This document shows positions 44,262 to 56,800 of a DNA stretch of 64,000 nucleotides, in pieces (position 1 is the stretch's first letter; each line of letters opens with the position of its first letter). The notes below the pieces were generated by a model. The model made no database searches. It was not told the DNA's origin and was given only the letters and a program-made list of their open reading frames with translations. The position numbers and the translations under genes are program-made. The stretch covers positions 1 to 64,000 of the forward strand of contig JADNRV010000212.1 of NCBI GenBank assembly GCA_015499995.1, written 5' to 3'. Source of the stretch: Flammula alnicola. Taxonomy: Eukaryota; Basidiomycota; Agaricomycetes; Agaricales; Strophariaceae.

Positions 44262-45482
44262 ATGTCTGGCCTAGGCCTGGGCTTGTCAGTGGCGAGTACC
44301 CAGAGCCATATGCACGTGAATCACTTGCGCGATCCACAATCGTGGCTCGTCACGCGTGACCATGCCTTTCCCTCGAAGTTGAACACAACGAGCTCTGACT
44401 ATACCTCCACTGTGATCGGCGATGATAGAGGGACTACTTTATACTCTTTTCTCACCTCTTCTACTGTGCAGATTTGGGCGCGTGGTACGTCTAAAATTCT
44501 ACACCAAGGACACTACTTGAGGTTCCAACAGCGAAGTTCATTGAGCACGTCCGCACTATCTGACAAAGAAATCAGGGAACTGGCGGTCTCGTCGCGAAAG
44601 ATCGACGCGAACACATATTACGACGAACTTGGAAAGCTCAACATCGGACAGGTCGCGAAAATCGCCCCGGATGCTGTGGCAAAGGATACTATTAGGTATG
44701 ATCAACGCGAGCTCTTTTCCACGAATTTCGTGCGGTCCGCCACAACGATACCTACCCCACTATGCGACAGACTTGTGCTGTCCCCACTGGGTTCGTTGCT
44801 AGTTCTAGAGTACATACCTGGTCGCACCGTCCACGATCTATGGCCCACCCTTGGATGGTGGCAACGATTTCGAATCTTGCTCACTCTTCGCTACTATATC
44901 TATCAGCTCCGTTTGATGCGCACTCGGGCAGGTGGCCCTACATTTCCTGGTCCTCCCTCTGGAGAGAACGTGCCACAACGATGTACTGGGCGCCTCTTCA
45001 CGTCTGAAGGTTCAGGACCTTTTCAGTCCTACCGGGAAATGGCTAGATGGTACCAGAACCGCCTGCTCGTGATGCAAAAGTATCGGAAAGAAGGGCTGCA
45101 GTGCTCACCCTTCGACGATACTGGGCCCCTCGTGTTCACGCACATGGACCTGCATCCACGAAATTTCATTATGGGAGACGATGGTCAGCTGTGGGTCATT
45201 GACTGGGAGGACGCAGGTTGGTATCCGCCGTGGTTCGAGGCTGCGAGTATGCAGTTGTTCGTCAAAACTCATCCGGACGCTCCGTCGTCGTGGGCGAACT
45301 GGATACCGTTCATCGCTGGCTCCTGCGAAGCACCGGGGCAATTACCGTTCATTCGAGCTATCGCTTACTCCTTGGAGGTTCTGTGTGCTGACATTATGAA
45401 TCTGGTGAGGTTCGCATCCGCTTTGACACGTGCTATTGCAACTCATTCCCTTCTGAAGATCGACATGCAGGAGACGTCGTAA
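44262..45482 (+). CDS. aminoglycoside-phosphotransferase-fold protein (kinase-like)
   Basis: A single exon encodes up to 406 residues. The catalytic loop HMDLHPRN (H294-N301) and the metal-binding D-W-E (VIDWEDAGWYPPWFE, D314) define the APH/choline-kinase-like fold. LVLEYIPGRTVHDLWPTL is the usual hinge segment. Fungal genomes hold many such genes; most have no known substrate, and small-molecule phosphorylation is the family role. The first 60 residues are weakly conserved in character, so a later ATG may be the true start. No signal peptide is seen. The gene follows the transporter on the same strand about 475 bp downstream. Confidence 0.85.
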   Translation: MSGLGLGLSVASTQSHMHVNHLRDPQSWLVTRDHAFPSKLNTTSSDYTSTVIGDDRGTTLYSFLTSSTVQIWARGTSKILHQGHYLRFQQRSSLSTSALSDKEIRELAVSSRKIDANTYYDELGKLNIGQVAKIAPDAVAKDTIRYDQRELFSTNFVRSATTIPTPLCDRLVLSPLGSLLVLEYIPGRTVHDLWPTLGWWQRFRILLTLRYYIYQLRLMRTRAGGPTFPGPPSGENVPQRCTGRLFTSEGSGPFQSYREMARWYQNRLLVMQKYRKEGLQCSPFDDTGPLVFTHMDLHPRNFIMGDDGQLWVIDWEDAGWYPPWFEAASMQLFVKTHPDAPSSWANWIPFIAGSCEAPGQLPFIRAIAYSLEVLCADIMNLVRFASALTRAIATHSLLKIDMQETS

Positions 45483-46252
45483 GGAGGGTCCAACATGCCG
45501 ACCTCATTGGATATCATTCAGAAATTGTACTTGTATTGCTATCAGAATTACATGGAGCGGCGACATTTGTTAGAGAAAAGAAGGCGGCGTGAAGAGCGGC
45601 GCCGGCGACGTTAATTGTAGAACAAGCCCATGATATGGGGCATGGGGAACCTTGGCGCCATGCCTCTGGGACTGTGCCCACTCGCAGGTCGCGCACAAAT
45701 GGCGGCAGCCTTGGCCGTCATCGATCATCAGTGAAGCTGGATGTGGTGAGTACGACTCTTTGGATTAGCCACACGACGTGATGCACATATACTGATCAAA
45801 CTTGTGATGGTCCAGCGAGTAGGAGCACAATTGTGGCTGCGTTGGTTCCTGGCCTTTTGCCTTCGATTCTCCGATATCTGACTATGTCTATGACCGCCTG
45901 TTCACTCCGCAAGAATCTCTTTGATTCTACGCTGATTTCGCAGATACCTATTTCTCTCCTCATATTGCTGCGTCATCTTCCGGGAAAAGGTTGAACTACC
46001 ATCGAGATCATGGACAAAAACACCGAAAGACCGTGTCGGCACAACGTAAAAAAGGTACTGGTAGATAAAGAGAGTGAGTACAAAGGAATGCTGTTAGGTT
46101 AAATGCGAGACGATCATTTGTCGATCGACGAAAAAAGAGGAAAAGGTATGGTAGGTGTGTATAAAGCTGTTACGAAAATGACAAACATCGATAGCGATAG
46201 AAATCCAGGAAGATTGTAAAAGGATCCGGGAAAAGAAAAGAGGGCAGCGATA
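45483..46252. other. intergenic
   Basis: This is a convergent 3' region between the kinase-like gene and the BTB/CAP-Gly gene. Short frames only. Confidence 0.4.
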
Positions 46253-49200
46253 TCAAAGATCCGAACCTACGGCGTCTACAACATACAGGACCTGCTGAGG
46301 TCTGACGAACAATCCTCGGGATTCCGTGCCAGACATATCTGAGGCAGCTGGGCTGACGCTACGCATCCTCTTCATGCGGTCTGACGAGATGCTGAGTTGG
46401 TCGCCTTCCCTCTTCAACACACCCTTGTCCTTCCCCCACACAGCACCCCCGACACTACCTGCATCGACCCTCCGTCTTCGCGCCGCACGATCGTCGCCGT
46501 ATTCCCACTCCGAACCCATTCCCCCCATCTCGAAGTATCGGATGCCGCCCCAGGACCCGTCATTCCACTGTCGGTCATCGCTGGGTTTCTCTTCTCCTCC
46601 CCAGCTGTCACCAAGCGGCATGGGAACTTCGACCCCTACCCACGGGCCCGTCTCCCCAACGACCTCGCCAATATATCGCGCATAGGCCTTGAAGCGTTTT
46701 CGTTTGGATGAAATGATGCACGGGATGCCGATCTCCAGCGTCGCGCCTTGAGGGACGTCTTGAGCGAGAATATTGACCATTGAACTGCCCTGCGCATGCT
46801 TCGATATGAGTGGCGACACAGCCTGCTGCTGCTGAAGTGGTTGCCCTTGAGGTTGTTTCGAAGAGCCACCAGAGGTTGCAGATAAAGCGGACGACTGCAC
46901 TGTCTTGATAGTATCATTAGAACCTTTCCTCCTCAATGTCGCCACGCTCGAGCTTGAGGCTGAACTACTGGTCTTCTTGTGGTCGCTGCCCACAAGGATA
47001 TCATTTCGAATATTTGGTCGAATAGTAATGGTGCTCGCCGTGTTCGCGGGTGGTGGGAGCTCAACAGGAACGGGGTTGGCTTCAATCGGGGGCGTTTTGT
47101 TCTCTTTCTCGGAGTCGGTTGCTGTATCTATTTTCGAAGTCTCAGGAAGTGATGGCCGCAAGGACTCCGTAGATTTCTTTCCCGAGACCAGTTTGCGGCT
47201 ACCAGCAACGACGGGAACTACTCTCTTGGGCGTCAAAGAAGTCGTCGAACTATTTGAAAGAGAAGATTTGATGGATGAAGGGCGCATCGGTTTACCAGCG
47301 GCAGCCGCAGGACTGAGCTTACTGGGGTCTGGAACGGGTACAGGAGGTGCGGTACGTTTTGCTGGGGTCATCTTCGCCGTCTTCGTCGTCGAGCGAACGC
47401 TAGTCGCATTGCTTGCAACCGAGCTGACAGAGGCACCAGATATTCTCCTTGCACGTTCGTGGACAGGAGAACTGGTGTTGGACCGACCGCCTCCAGCGCG
47501 CACACTTGTAGTCGATGCCGCCGAGGTTCGGCGAGAGCGAGTGGTGGGTGTTGAAAGCCCATTGCTTGCCGTGCGGTAAGTACCAGTGTTGTCGGTTGTA
47601 GAGACGCTAGAAGTAGGTCGAGCACCGCCAGATATGGACCTCGTCGACACTCGCGATGTCGGGCGAGATGTGGGCGAGGTTCCGGGTTTTACGCCAACGT
47701 TGAGACGAGAACGCAGGGTTGAAGTCGTGCTACCACGAGAGTTTGGCCTGGGAGAGGCTGCATGAACAGCTGGTGACGTCCGAGAAGCCGAAGAAGACGG
47801 CATGGTTGGCTTTCGCACTGTAGGTTGGGTCTTAACGGAAGCTGTGGTTGCTTTAGACTTGACGCTGGGACTTGTTCCGGTTCTTGTGCTGGTCCGAGAG
47901 CTAACGCTGGCTAGGGAGGCACGCGTAATCAGCGTCTTCTTCAGAGGTGGCGGCGGTGTTTGGTAAATGGACTCTGTTTCATCGATTTGAGAACCCTCGG
48001 GTCGTTCTTCGCCATCTTCACTTGCTTCGGGTGTCCTTCCACCCTCCTGTTCGCCCTCTTCTTCCTGTTCGCCAACATCCGGTTCGATGATAGAAAGCTG
48101 TAATCGGGGTGATGGAGTTCTCGAGTTGACAGAAGACGACGACGGCGTCAGTTTCGAGTCGGGCCTATCTTTCAACTCCAACGCCCTGCCAGCCCGAACT
48201 TCTGAAGCAATTCTTCGGGCGGGTGACATTCCACCGGTATTGACATGAGGAGCGGCTGACACCGTGCTCGTACTGGCTGTGGAAGCCACAGAAGTAGTGC
48301 TGCGGGCAACACTGCGAACCGAGCTGGCTGAGGATCCGGCGCCGTCGCGCTCGTGGTTTGCAGATGTCCCTGGCCTCGTATGGACACTTCGGCTGAGAAC
48401 ACTGACGCGCATGCTACTAGCGACATCACTTTCAGCATCAACCTTGGATGTGTGAGGATGATTTGACATGGGGCGAAGCAGAAGACCGGTCTGCCGTTTC
48501 TTGGGTGAAGAGTACGATGGGGGGCTAAGGAGATCGTCGATAGGCACCTCAATGTCTAAACAATCATGAAGCATTAGCAGGTTATAGGTAGCAGAAGGAT
48601 TGTACTTACGGTCGCTGATCTCTTTCAATGCCCAGCCTTCAAGAGGATCAAACCCACGTTCTTGTCGTATCGCTAACCAACGTTTCCCTATCCACTTTAA
48701 GAGTTCCAATCGAGCTTGTTCGACTTGGACGCGAACATGTGACGTGGCAGGGAGGAGCGGAGCGTTGACTTCGGTAGGATGCGGCCGTAAGAGAATCGAC
48801 GAAACAAGAGTCTTCCATGGGGTCAGACACGCGAGAAAACAGGAAGATGGGATAGGGGCGCACCTGGTATAAAGACGGAGCATACGACTCCTTTACCCCG
48901 CGCATAATCGCTGCCATCGCCCATTCGACCCTTTCTCCGTCTTCAAACCGAACGCCATCACTTTCCATGATCTCCATCCATTCTTCACTTGAGAAGCATG
49001 GTTCCGATTCCTTGCACAAAAGTTCGTCGACTCCTTTGCGTCCAGCGAAGACCATTTCTCTGACGATGTCGGCCCATGGCTCGATGCTATTTCCGAGTTT
49101 GATCAGCGCATGTTCCGCGGCGAAGAGTAACGGGAAAGCATTGAGTGGGGTGGTGCGCTTGCCGACGCCTTTCAAGACTGATTCCCTGATTTTCTGTGGT

Positions 49201-50487
49201 AGTGAGGCGAATTCTTGCGTACACCACCCTTCGCCAAAGAGGCCGACGAGGGCTCGTCGGGCACCGCGTTCTAGGGCCGAGTTCTTCACGTCGTCGGCGA
49301 GCGCGAACTCCAGCACTCGCGGTGCACGGCGTGCACATTGGCGGCAGCGGCAGCCTCCAGTACCCCACTTGCCACCCGTGAGCCGCTCGTACTCAGCGAA
49401 CGGGATAAAGGCGTGGAAAAGGCCGTGGAGCATTTCCTGGGCAATTCTGGCTTGAATTTCGTCATGGAGTGTTGTAAGGTTAAGATAAAGCGAAGCTCTT
49501 AAGATAGCAACGCGGTGGAAAGGTCGTATGATCTATGGGAGAAGATAAGGGTGCCGGTGTAAATGAATCCTAGAGTGAAATGGAGAGAGGCGGGTGTAAA
49601 AGGAGGGGATGGAAGAATGAGAGTGGGCGGCTCGTTGGGCACATTTTTTGGTGATGGCCAAGCGATAAGGGCGGTGTGAAAATAAGATGATCTAGAAACG
49701 AGGATGAAGCGATGGGAGGAGAAGATGGCGGTCGTGCTTTCGTGATTGCCTCCAAAATTCCCAGTTAAGGCGATACGAACGTCCGAATAAAGACGCGACC
49801 TCCACATGAACACTAAATCTTTGCGTAGTTTGTCGATACGCAAAGATTCGGGATCGTCGTCTGCTCCAGGTGCGCGTTCACGAGATTCTGACGAGTCGAA
49901 CAAAAATTCGAAAGCCTCGCCGAACCTTTGCCGGTGTAAAGATATTCGAGTTCATTGGAGAAGAGAGCAGGGTTAATGGAAGTGGTGAGTCGAAGAAGGG
50001 TTGTTGGCCCAACATGTGCGACGGTGGTTGACGGTGAAGGAGCGCGGAAGGGAGAGGGGGTGCGAGGAATGGCTGACAACGAATGTTCTAAACCGAGAGA
50101 AAGAGCTGATTCGGCGGGATAATCTGCCCCGAAGGTGAAGAGGGATAGGGAAGAGGCGAAATTGCACCGCTTGGGCGAAAGGAAAAATAGCGACTTTGGA
50201 AACTTGGAGGTGCGCGAGCATAAACAATCGCTGTGAGATTCAAGTCAGCAGAATGGACGATTTGAATGCATGTTTGAATATACCTTTATGGCCCCATACT
50301 TCCTCAAACACCTGACTACGGTCCTCTTCGTCGCCTACAAGTTCCCAGACGACATCTGGGAAACGATCTTTCGCGTGATGAAACAAAGATTCGAGATGTT
50401 CCTGCCATGCAAGTGTTGAATTTTTGGTTGCTTCTGCAAACCTGGAGGTGGGGGAGTTGTGAGGACAAGGCCAACAGCCTGAGCCAT
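46253..50487 (-). CDS. BTB plus CAP-Gly domain protein (5' part frame-broken)
   Basis: Read from the 5' end: SRFAEATKNSTLAWQEHLESL, an ELEYLYTGKG segment, a BTB fold (LYSDVRIALTGNFGG, FSSHRFILVSRSSYFHTAL, GFIYTGTLIFS), a conserved helical region with a CRCRQCARR cluster, a long Ser/Thr/Pro-rich disordered stretch (about 48500-46850) and a CAP-Gly domain (ARYIGEVVGETGPWVGVEVP, then GIRYFEM, then GLFVRPQQVLYVV). CAP-Gly domains bind tubulin or EB-type C-termini, and BTB domains oligomerise or bind cullin-3. Introns include 48839 to about 48791 and one near 48553-48610. From 49.4 to 50.5 kb at least four single-base losses break the frame (near 50445, 50115, 49925 and 49510). From 46.25 to 49.43 kb it is clean. 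Exact exon ends in the 5' half are uncertain. Confidence 0.75.
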
Positions 50488-50530
50488 TGTAGAAGAGCAG
50501 GATATCGACCAGGACAGTGACCAGGGGTAT

Positions 50531-52336
50531 ATGTCGAAGGAAAACAACTGGCAACTAACAACCAGTTGCGGCGAGAACAACACGAGGCAGCCTAACCATA
50601 GGGTTAGGGTTCCCACCGTCTCGTGTTCTTGCCTGCCGTCGCGAAATCATCACATTTCAACGTCAACGTTCAACTGGGTCAATGTGGAAACCAAAGTGAG
50701 CATGCTTTATTGAAATCTAGAGTTGCCTTTACCTACAATGATGCTATAAGTGGGATCCGCGTTCCGGCAACAATTATGTGCAGAGCATGGTATCAATCAA
50801 CAAGGAATTTCGAGGAATGGGCAACATAGGGAGGTGATCGAAAGGATGTGTTTTCTACCAGGCAGACGATGAGTTTTACGTGCCTAGATCGAGGCTTGTG
50901 GATCTGGAGCCTAGGGTATGAATATTTACCAATATATGAACTGCGAAATTGATGCCCCCTCGGGTCATAAACAACATCCTCGCGTCGCCTTAATCTCGTT
51001 TGTGTAATCCGCAGAATATTTTCGTATCAAAAGGATGGGTGATGCGGGAAATAACTGGGCCCAAGGTTATTCAACTGGAGAGGGGATATACGAAGAAATC
51101 ATGGATATGGTCTACAGAGAGGCAGAAAGTAGTGACTCCTTAGAGGTACGCCACATATCGTATCTAAACCTCACGCATATCTCAACACGCTCTCAGGCTT
51201 TTGTAGCTGTACACTCCATTGCTCGAGGAACTGGATGGGCTCCTTCATCTTGGAAAGTCTCAACCATAGATTTCCAAGAAAATCATTCAGACATACAGCG
51301 TATTCCCAAATGTGCAAGAAGGCGATGTTGTCGTGCAGCCATAAAATTCGTTGTTAACTCTAAAAAGACTCACTGATAACGCTGACTCCGGGGTGGTGTT
51401 GGACAACAGCGGGCTCTTCGCATTTCTGCAGATAGGCTGCACATCCAGACCCCCACCTTCGATCAGACCAATCAGTTGATATTAGTGGTTATGGCGGCAG
51501 AGTACGCAGACTTTGCGCATCCCTAGTACATGACCAATGATCCAGTGGGCATGTTGGCACCCTGATACCCACACCACGTTGGCATTTCTTATGGTATCAT
51601 GCACGCCCTTTTCGAGTGGGGAAATCGACAAGGTCTGTGCCTTTTTACTGCCATATGCTGGCGGTTTCATATACTCATGTCAACACAGGCGAAACCTATA
51701 CGTCGGACAACCGTCTTAGATGTTATGCGACGTCTTCTTCAACTCAGAACCGTATGGTTTCGACCGTAACGTCCTCAAATGCTTCTTACATCTCAAATAT
51801 GAATATGATCATGGGCGGCATTGATCAGCTGACGTACTCTCCTGCTTGATTTATGACTTTCAACTTTTCTCACTCATTCCACCAACCAGATTCGCCAATC
51901 GCTTATCCGCATACGGGAAAGGAGCCTATTAGCGGCCTTCCACCATGGTGGCCCGCAGCTATCAGCGCGAAAGCTCAGTACCAATTACAAGGTAAGCGGC
52001 CTAATGCTAGCAAATCATACAAGCGTTGCATCGGTAAGTTGAGCTTATCCTCGAGCACACTCGCTGTATTTACTGTCTTCGTCGTTCCAGCTCTTCAAAC
52101 GCATGCTTGATCAATATGATCGATTAAAGAAATGTAATGCATTCATGGAACAGTATAAGAAGGGGAATGTTTTTTTGCGGACGGCCTGGAAGAGTTCGAT
52201 GTTGCACGGTATGCGATTTCTGACTTTTGGAGTAATGGATGTTTGCCGGACTCTTATATCATAGCGACACATGTGAAGGTATAGTGGAAGGAGTACAAAG
52301 CTGCGAAAAATTCCGAATTATATCTCTCATGTGAGT
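50531..52336 (+). pseudogene. gamma-tubulin, frame broken as sequenced
   Basis: Gamma-tubulin hallmarks follow in order across several frames and introns: REIIT, VNVQLGQCGNQ (about 50655), YQADDEFYVPRSRLVDLEPRV, NNWAQGYSTGEGIYEEIMDM (51050-51110), GSFILESLNHRFP, IIQTYSVFPNVQEGDVVVQP, LTLKRLTDNADSGVVLDNS, LFKRMLDQYDRLKKCNAFMEQYKK (split across 52085-52160) and a CEK...ISL end near 52330. Gamma-tubulin nucleates microtubules at spindle pole bodies and is essential. At least six frame changes without introns disrupt it here. It is either a second, dead copy or an artefact of poor local sequence. The start is not certain. Confidence 0.7.
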
Positions 52337-53614
52337 CGTTCCACTGAGGACTGCATGCGGGTTCGCTAACTTTTCCTCATATTGCAAGTCTAACTGAATT
52401 GTCGCTGGATTTTAGATGACCCCATCCGATCTGACTCGCGCATAGAAATCGATGCCAAGATCGCAGCAGGGTACTTTCGAAACGTCACTGAGTTGGATCT
52501 TGCCAAAGCGGTTGGTAGGACTTGGGAGCCGACGGAGCATCGCTCGAAGGTTCGAAGTTAGAGAGTGGACACGCTGTCCACGTCAGCCTCTATAGATGCT
52601 TTTGGATGTTTCGAATTTATTGTCTCTCTGAGCCTGATTCTACGCTCCTGCGTTTGATTTTGACACTTGTATATGCCGCTTACTCTATAGATCTCTTCTT
52701 CAAGAGGCCTCAGCTCGTCCGAAGGAAGGAGGTCCTCGAGGATGGCACTGTCGTCCACGCGGTATGTTTGCGGTGGCAATACGTTATTTTTAGTCGTATC
52801 AGACATCTGTAATATGTTTAGTTCTCGAGAAGAAGGTGGAACAGAAGATGAGTGTCGGGCAATCGCATGAGTCATTGTATGGTGGGATAAATTTAGCGCA
52901 ATTCGAGATATGATCTATGTAAGGACCTGTGAAATGACAGGTTTCGAAATACGAGTACAAATTGCCAATCTTCTATGTAACGAACTTGAGTCATGGGTTT
53001 GCAACTATTGCCTCGAGGCCCGTTTGCTATGCGCCTCGCAGCTCACGTCTGGGGTGATAAGTAATCTAATATTAATATTCGCCTCGAAGTAAGCCAGGCT
53101 CGTATGATTCAACACATTTTCATTTGTCTCAAAAGTATAAAAAGGAGATCAACTACGTTCGAAGACAAGACAAGTCTGTCCAAGAATCGTCCGGTCAAGT
53201 CAAGAGCTTGACACGTTACCCCCGTTGCCTTGCGGCAACATCACGAAGTTAGGATCAAACGCTAGCGCCAAATAAAGAACTCATTGGTCGAGTCGGTGCC
53301 ACTGTTCCCTCCCGCCACTCATAAAACTCGCATCCCTGTCCATGTTGTCGTTTTAAAGGTCTTTCGAGTACAAGATTGACTTAGAACCCGTTAATTTGGG
53401 CTAATTCAGCCTTTTCAACCAACAAAATTGTGCTGACAAGCCCAGGACAATTTTTTTTTTCACTGCTGTGAGTTTTGCATGCGTTGAGTCGCGTTGAATG
53501 ATCTTTATTGAGCGTTCACAGTCTTCTTTTCCATTTTGGACGCGAATTCGACTATTTCGATCGGATATACCTATATATATAACCCTATCTTTTTTGTAAG
53601 AACTCGAATTTCAG
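52337..53614. other. unresolved region
   Basis: A plus-strand piece at 52411-52560 (PIRSDSRIEIDAKIAAGYF) and a minus frame at 52558-52875 have some coding character but no recognisable family or start. 53300-53614 has a long T-run and a TATATATAA box near 53573, likely the promoter of the next gene. Confidence 0.35.
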
Positions 53615-53839
53615 TTGTTGCAATTCGTCGCCCCTAACTGTATTGTTTTCCGCCTGGCTCTTGCCCTCCGTTATCCAGCCTTCTGTTCCCAGATCAATTA
53701 CGCGTTCTTCACTGCTCCTGCCTTAGACATTTCCTTTCACAACGATGCTCCCATTCTCTCGAATACCGTAATCGAGATCGATTCGTCGCCGGAACCAGCA
53801 CACCCCGCCCGTGCCAGATCCACATCCAAGACGCGCCTA

Positions 53840-56800
53840 ATGCCTGCTCGAGGAGCGAGCTCTCGTCCAAACGCAAAAGGGAAAGGCAAAGCCACGGCGA
53901 GGAAGACGGCCAGGGCGGCCATGGACACTGTCATCGAGCTGACCGACTCGGAACCTGAGCTTACGGCGCAGCCACCGATTATGCGTAAAACAACGATCCC
54001 AAGCCCAAGCAGGTCCCTCTGGCTCACAGCCGACTCAGAAACGGGCCCAACACAAGTCCACTTCCACACCAAACACGTTACGGCCAAGAGCTCAGGCCCT
54101 TCGGGTTCATTGGAGAATATTCCTGTCGCCTCGGGCTCCGGTTCTGGCGCAGGACCTAGCACTACTGCTTCCTCGTCAAGAAGCGAAAGGCACCGGGCGC
54201 AATACCATTATTTCTCCAAACCCAGAGCGATGAGGAGAATCAACCGCCTTTGGCTCCTGGTGCACGATGGAACGATGAGGGTGGTGATGGATTTCAGGAA
54301 GAGATGATGGACGTTGCCGATGGCGATTGGGATCCCGAGTTCTCCAACAAACCCTTTCCATTCGACTTTTCTATGAACCAATCGACCACCCCGAGTTCGT
54401 CTCGCTGCAGCTCCCCAACCCCAACCGACCACTAATACCTCGAAGAAAGAAGCAACACTGCCCGCCCTGGTCATCCAAGCTACTACTGTGGCCAATCCAG
54501 ACCCACCCGCTGCCGTTGCTCCAGCCCCAGTTGCAGTCCAGATCGTAATCCCAGCCCCGGCCCCAGCAGCTCCACCGAATCCTTTACCTCAACCGCAACC
54601 ACAACCGCAACCACACGTCGTCGCTGCGCCTGCGCCCGAGGCACAACAGCAACCTCAGCCGGAACCCGCAGCGGCAGCAGTACCCCCACCCGAATCGCAA
54701 CAAGGAGATCCTCCAGCGGACCCGACTTCGCACGCCATGGCCCAAATTCTCGAGGTCATCCCGGACGTCGAACCCGAGTACCTCCTCGGTCTCGTGCAGA
54801 CGCACCTACCAACGTTCGCAGGACAGACGGCGGAGCACGTCCTTGGCTTGTTGTTCGAGGATGGAGGGTATCCGAGGGTGGCGAAGAAGCGCAAGGCGGT
54901 GGTCGTGGCGAGCGATGGCGAGGGAGCTGAGGCTGGAGACAAAGGAAAGGGCAAGGAAAAAGATGTCGATCAAGCGAGGCCGAATAAGAAGGCGAAGGTC
55001 GACTATGCGAGTGTGGAGAGGGTTTTCGAGGGGGGTGCTGCCTATCATGAGCGGGCATTGGTGCGTTTTGAGCTCTTTCTCCATCCTTTCTTCATTGCGG
55101 TCAATCTCGATGAATACATTTCGTCGAGTTTCGATGTTCTGAATTCGATTCCTTTTCATCGTGTCTTTCACGTATGATCTTTCTTTCGGTCTTCTCCATG
55201 TTTGCCAATTTTATTTCCTTCATATTCTACCCATATTCTGGAACGATCAACTAATTCCTTTGCTCGCAGATCTACCTCCAGACAGATTTCCCATTCATTC
55301 CCAAACCCTATCTTCGACGCAGTCTAACGCGCTTCCGGAATTTTTACGCCCCTACCCATCTCGCACTCGCCGCTGAAGAGCAAAGTTACGAAGATGACCC
55401 AGGACGACATCGTATGTATATGCGCAAATCAATACATTACAATCCAGCGAGAGAGCACAGAAGGCTCCAGGTACTCATCGACGAGGCTTTCATGGAGGAG
55501 AGAGCGTGGTTAGAGGAGCAGCTGAATTTACGGCGACCGGAGGCGGGTTCTGCTGCTGCCGATGGAGGTGCGGTGCAGGACGAAGCAGGAGATGCTGGGA
55601 AAGGGAAAGGAAAGGAGACGGCCGTCGACTTACCGGGGGAGGATGAACCTCTGGAGGATGGTACCGGCATTGAGTGTCAGTGCTGTTTCTCCGAGTATGC
55701 TTTCGTACGTATATTTAACTTCTTTCCTCTATTTCGTCAATATAATTTCATCTCGTGTTTCTTTGCCTCGACACAGGTCAAGATGGTACAATGCCCCGAA
55801 GCCCATCTCTTCTGCTCCGGCTGTGTCTCGCAATACGCATCGACCAAGCTAGGCGAGCACGATATTGAAATCAATTGCATGCATTCCTCGGGCTGCGCAC
55901 AGCCTTTCCCTGCGTCTGAACTCCGTCGCGTGCTCTCGACGAAACTTATGGATCTATACGAGCGGGTTAAGCAGCAGAAGGAGATTGAGCAAGCAGACCT
56001 CGAGGGTCTCGAGGAGTGCCCGTTTTGCGAGTGGAAGTGCGTCTTGGAGGTATCGAAGGAAGAGGAGAAGCTGTTCCGGTGTGGGAATGAGGATGGCGGG
56101 TGCGGAGAGGTGAGCTGTAGGCTGTGTAAACAGAAGGTAGGTGTTCGTGTCTTGTGCGAATGTCCGCCGTACTTATATGAGGTATTCGTTCGAATTAGGA
56201 TCATCTTCCCAAGTCTTGCAAAGGTATGTCCGGGAAATTTGGACGTTCTTTTCTATTGGCTCACTATGGTTGTGCGCCTTTACAGAAGTCGAAGAAGACA
56301 AGCACCTTGATGGGCGACATGCCATTGAGGAAGCTATGAGTGCGTTATTTCCTTCGTGTCTCATTATCTCGACCTCATCGTATGGTTTGTAGCTCGGGCG
56401 CTGATGCGCAATTGCCCCAAATGTCAAAAAGGTACGCCGATATTATATCCTGTACATGACGCCGTCATTGCTAACTGTCAAACCTTAACAGCGTTTATCA
56501 AGGAACAAGGTGTACGTCCCCCTCTCCGCTCACCCCCGATTACGCTTATATGGCGACTCATCGCGTCTGGCAGTGCAACAAGATGACGTGTCCAAACTGC
56601 CGCACGCTCTCCTGCTATGTGTGTCGGCAGGTTATTTCCGGGTACGAGCATTTCAATCAGGTAAGTCGATGCCTCGTTGGTCGAGATCAGTCTTTTGTGC
56701 AACCGATCTTGTTGTTTCGAGCCCTTATCTCCTGAACATTCAAATTTCCTCATCCATTTATACATACTTGTTCTTCTAGAGGAATGTTTACTGATGCTTC

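Noticed and set aside
46905..47579. A 224-codon plus-strand frame
   Set aside because: It is antisense to the Ser/Thr-rich linker of the BTB/CAP-Gly gene; the opposite frame flows into the CAP-Gly domain.
54655..54954. Minus-strand frames over the Pro/Gln-rich linker of the RBR gene
   Set aside because: They are antisense shadows of low-complexity coding sequence; the plus frame runs on into the conserved RING domains.
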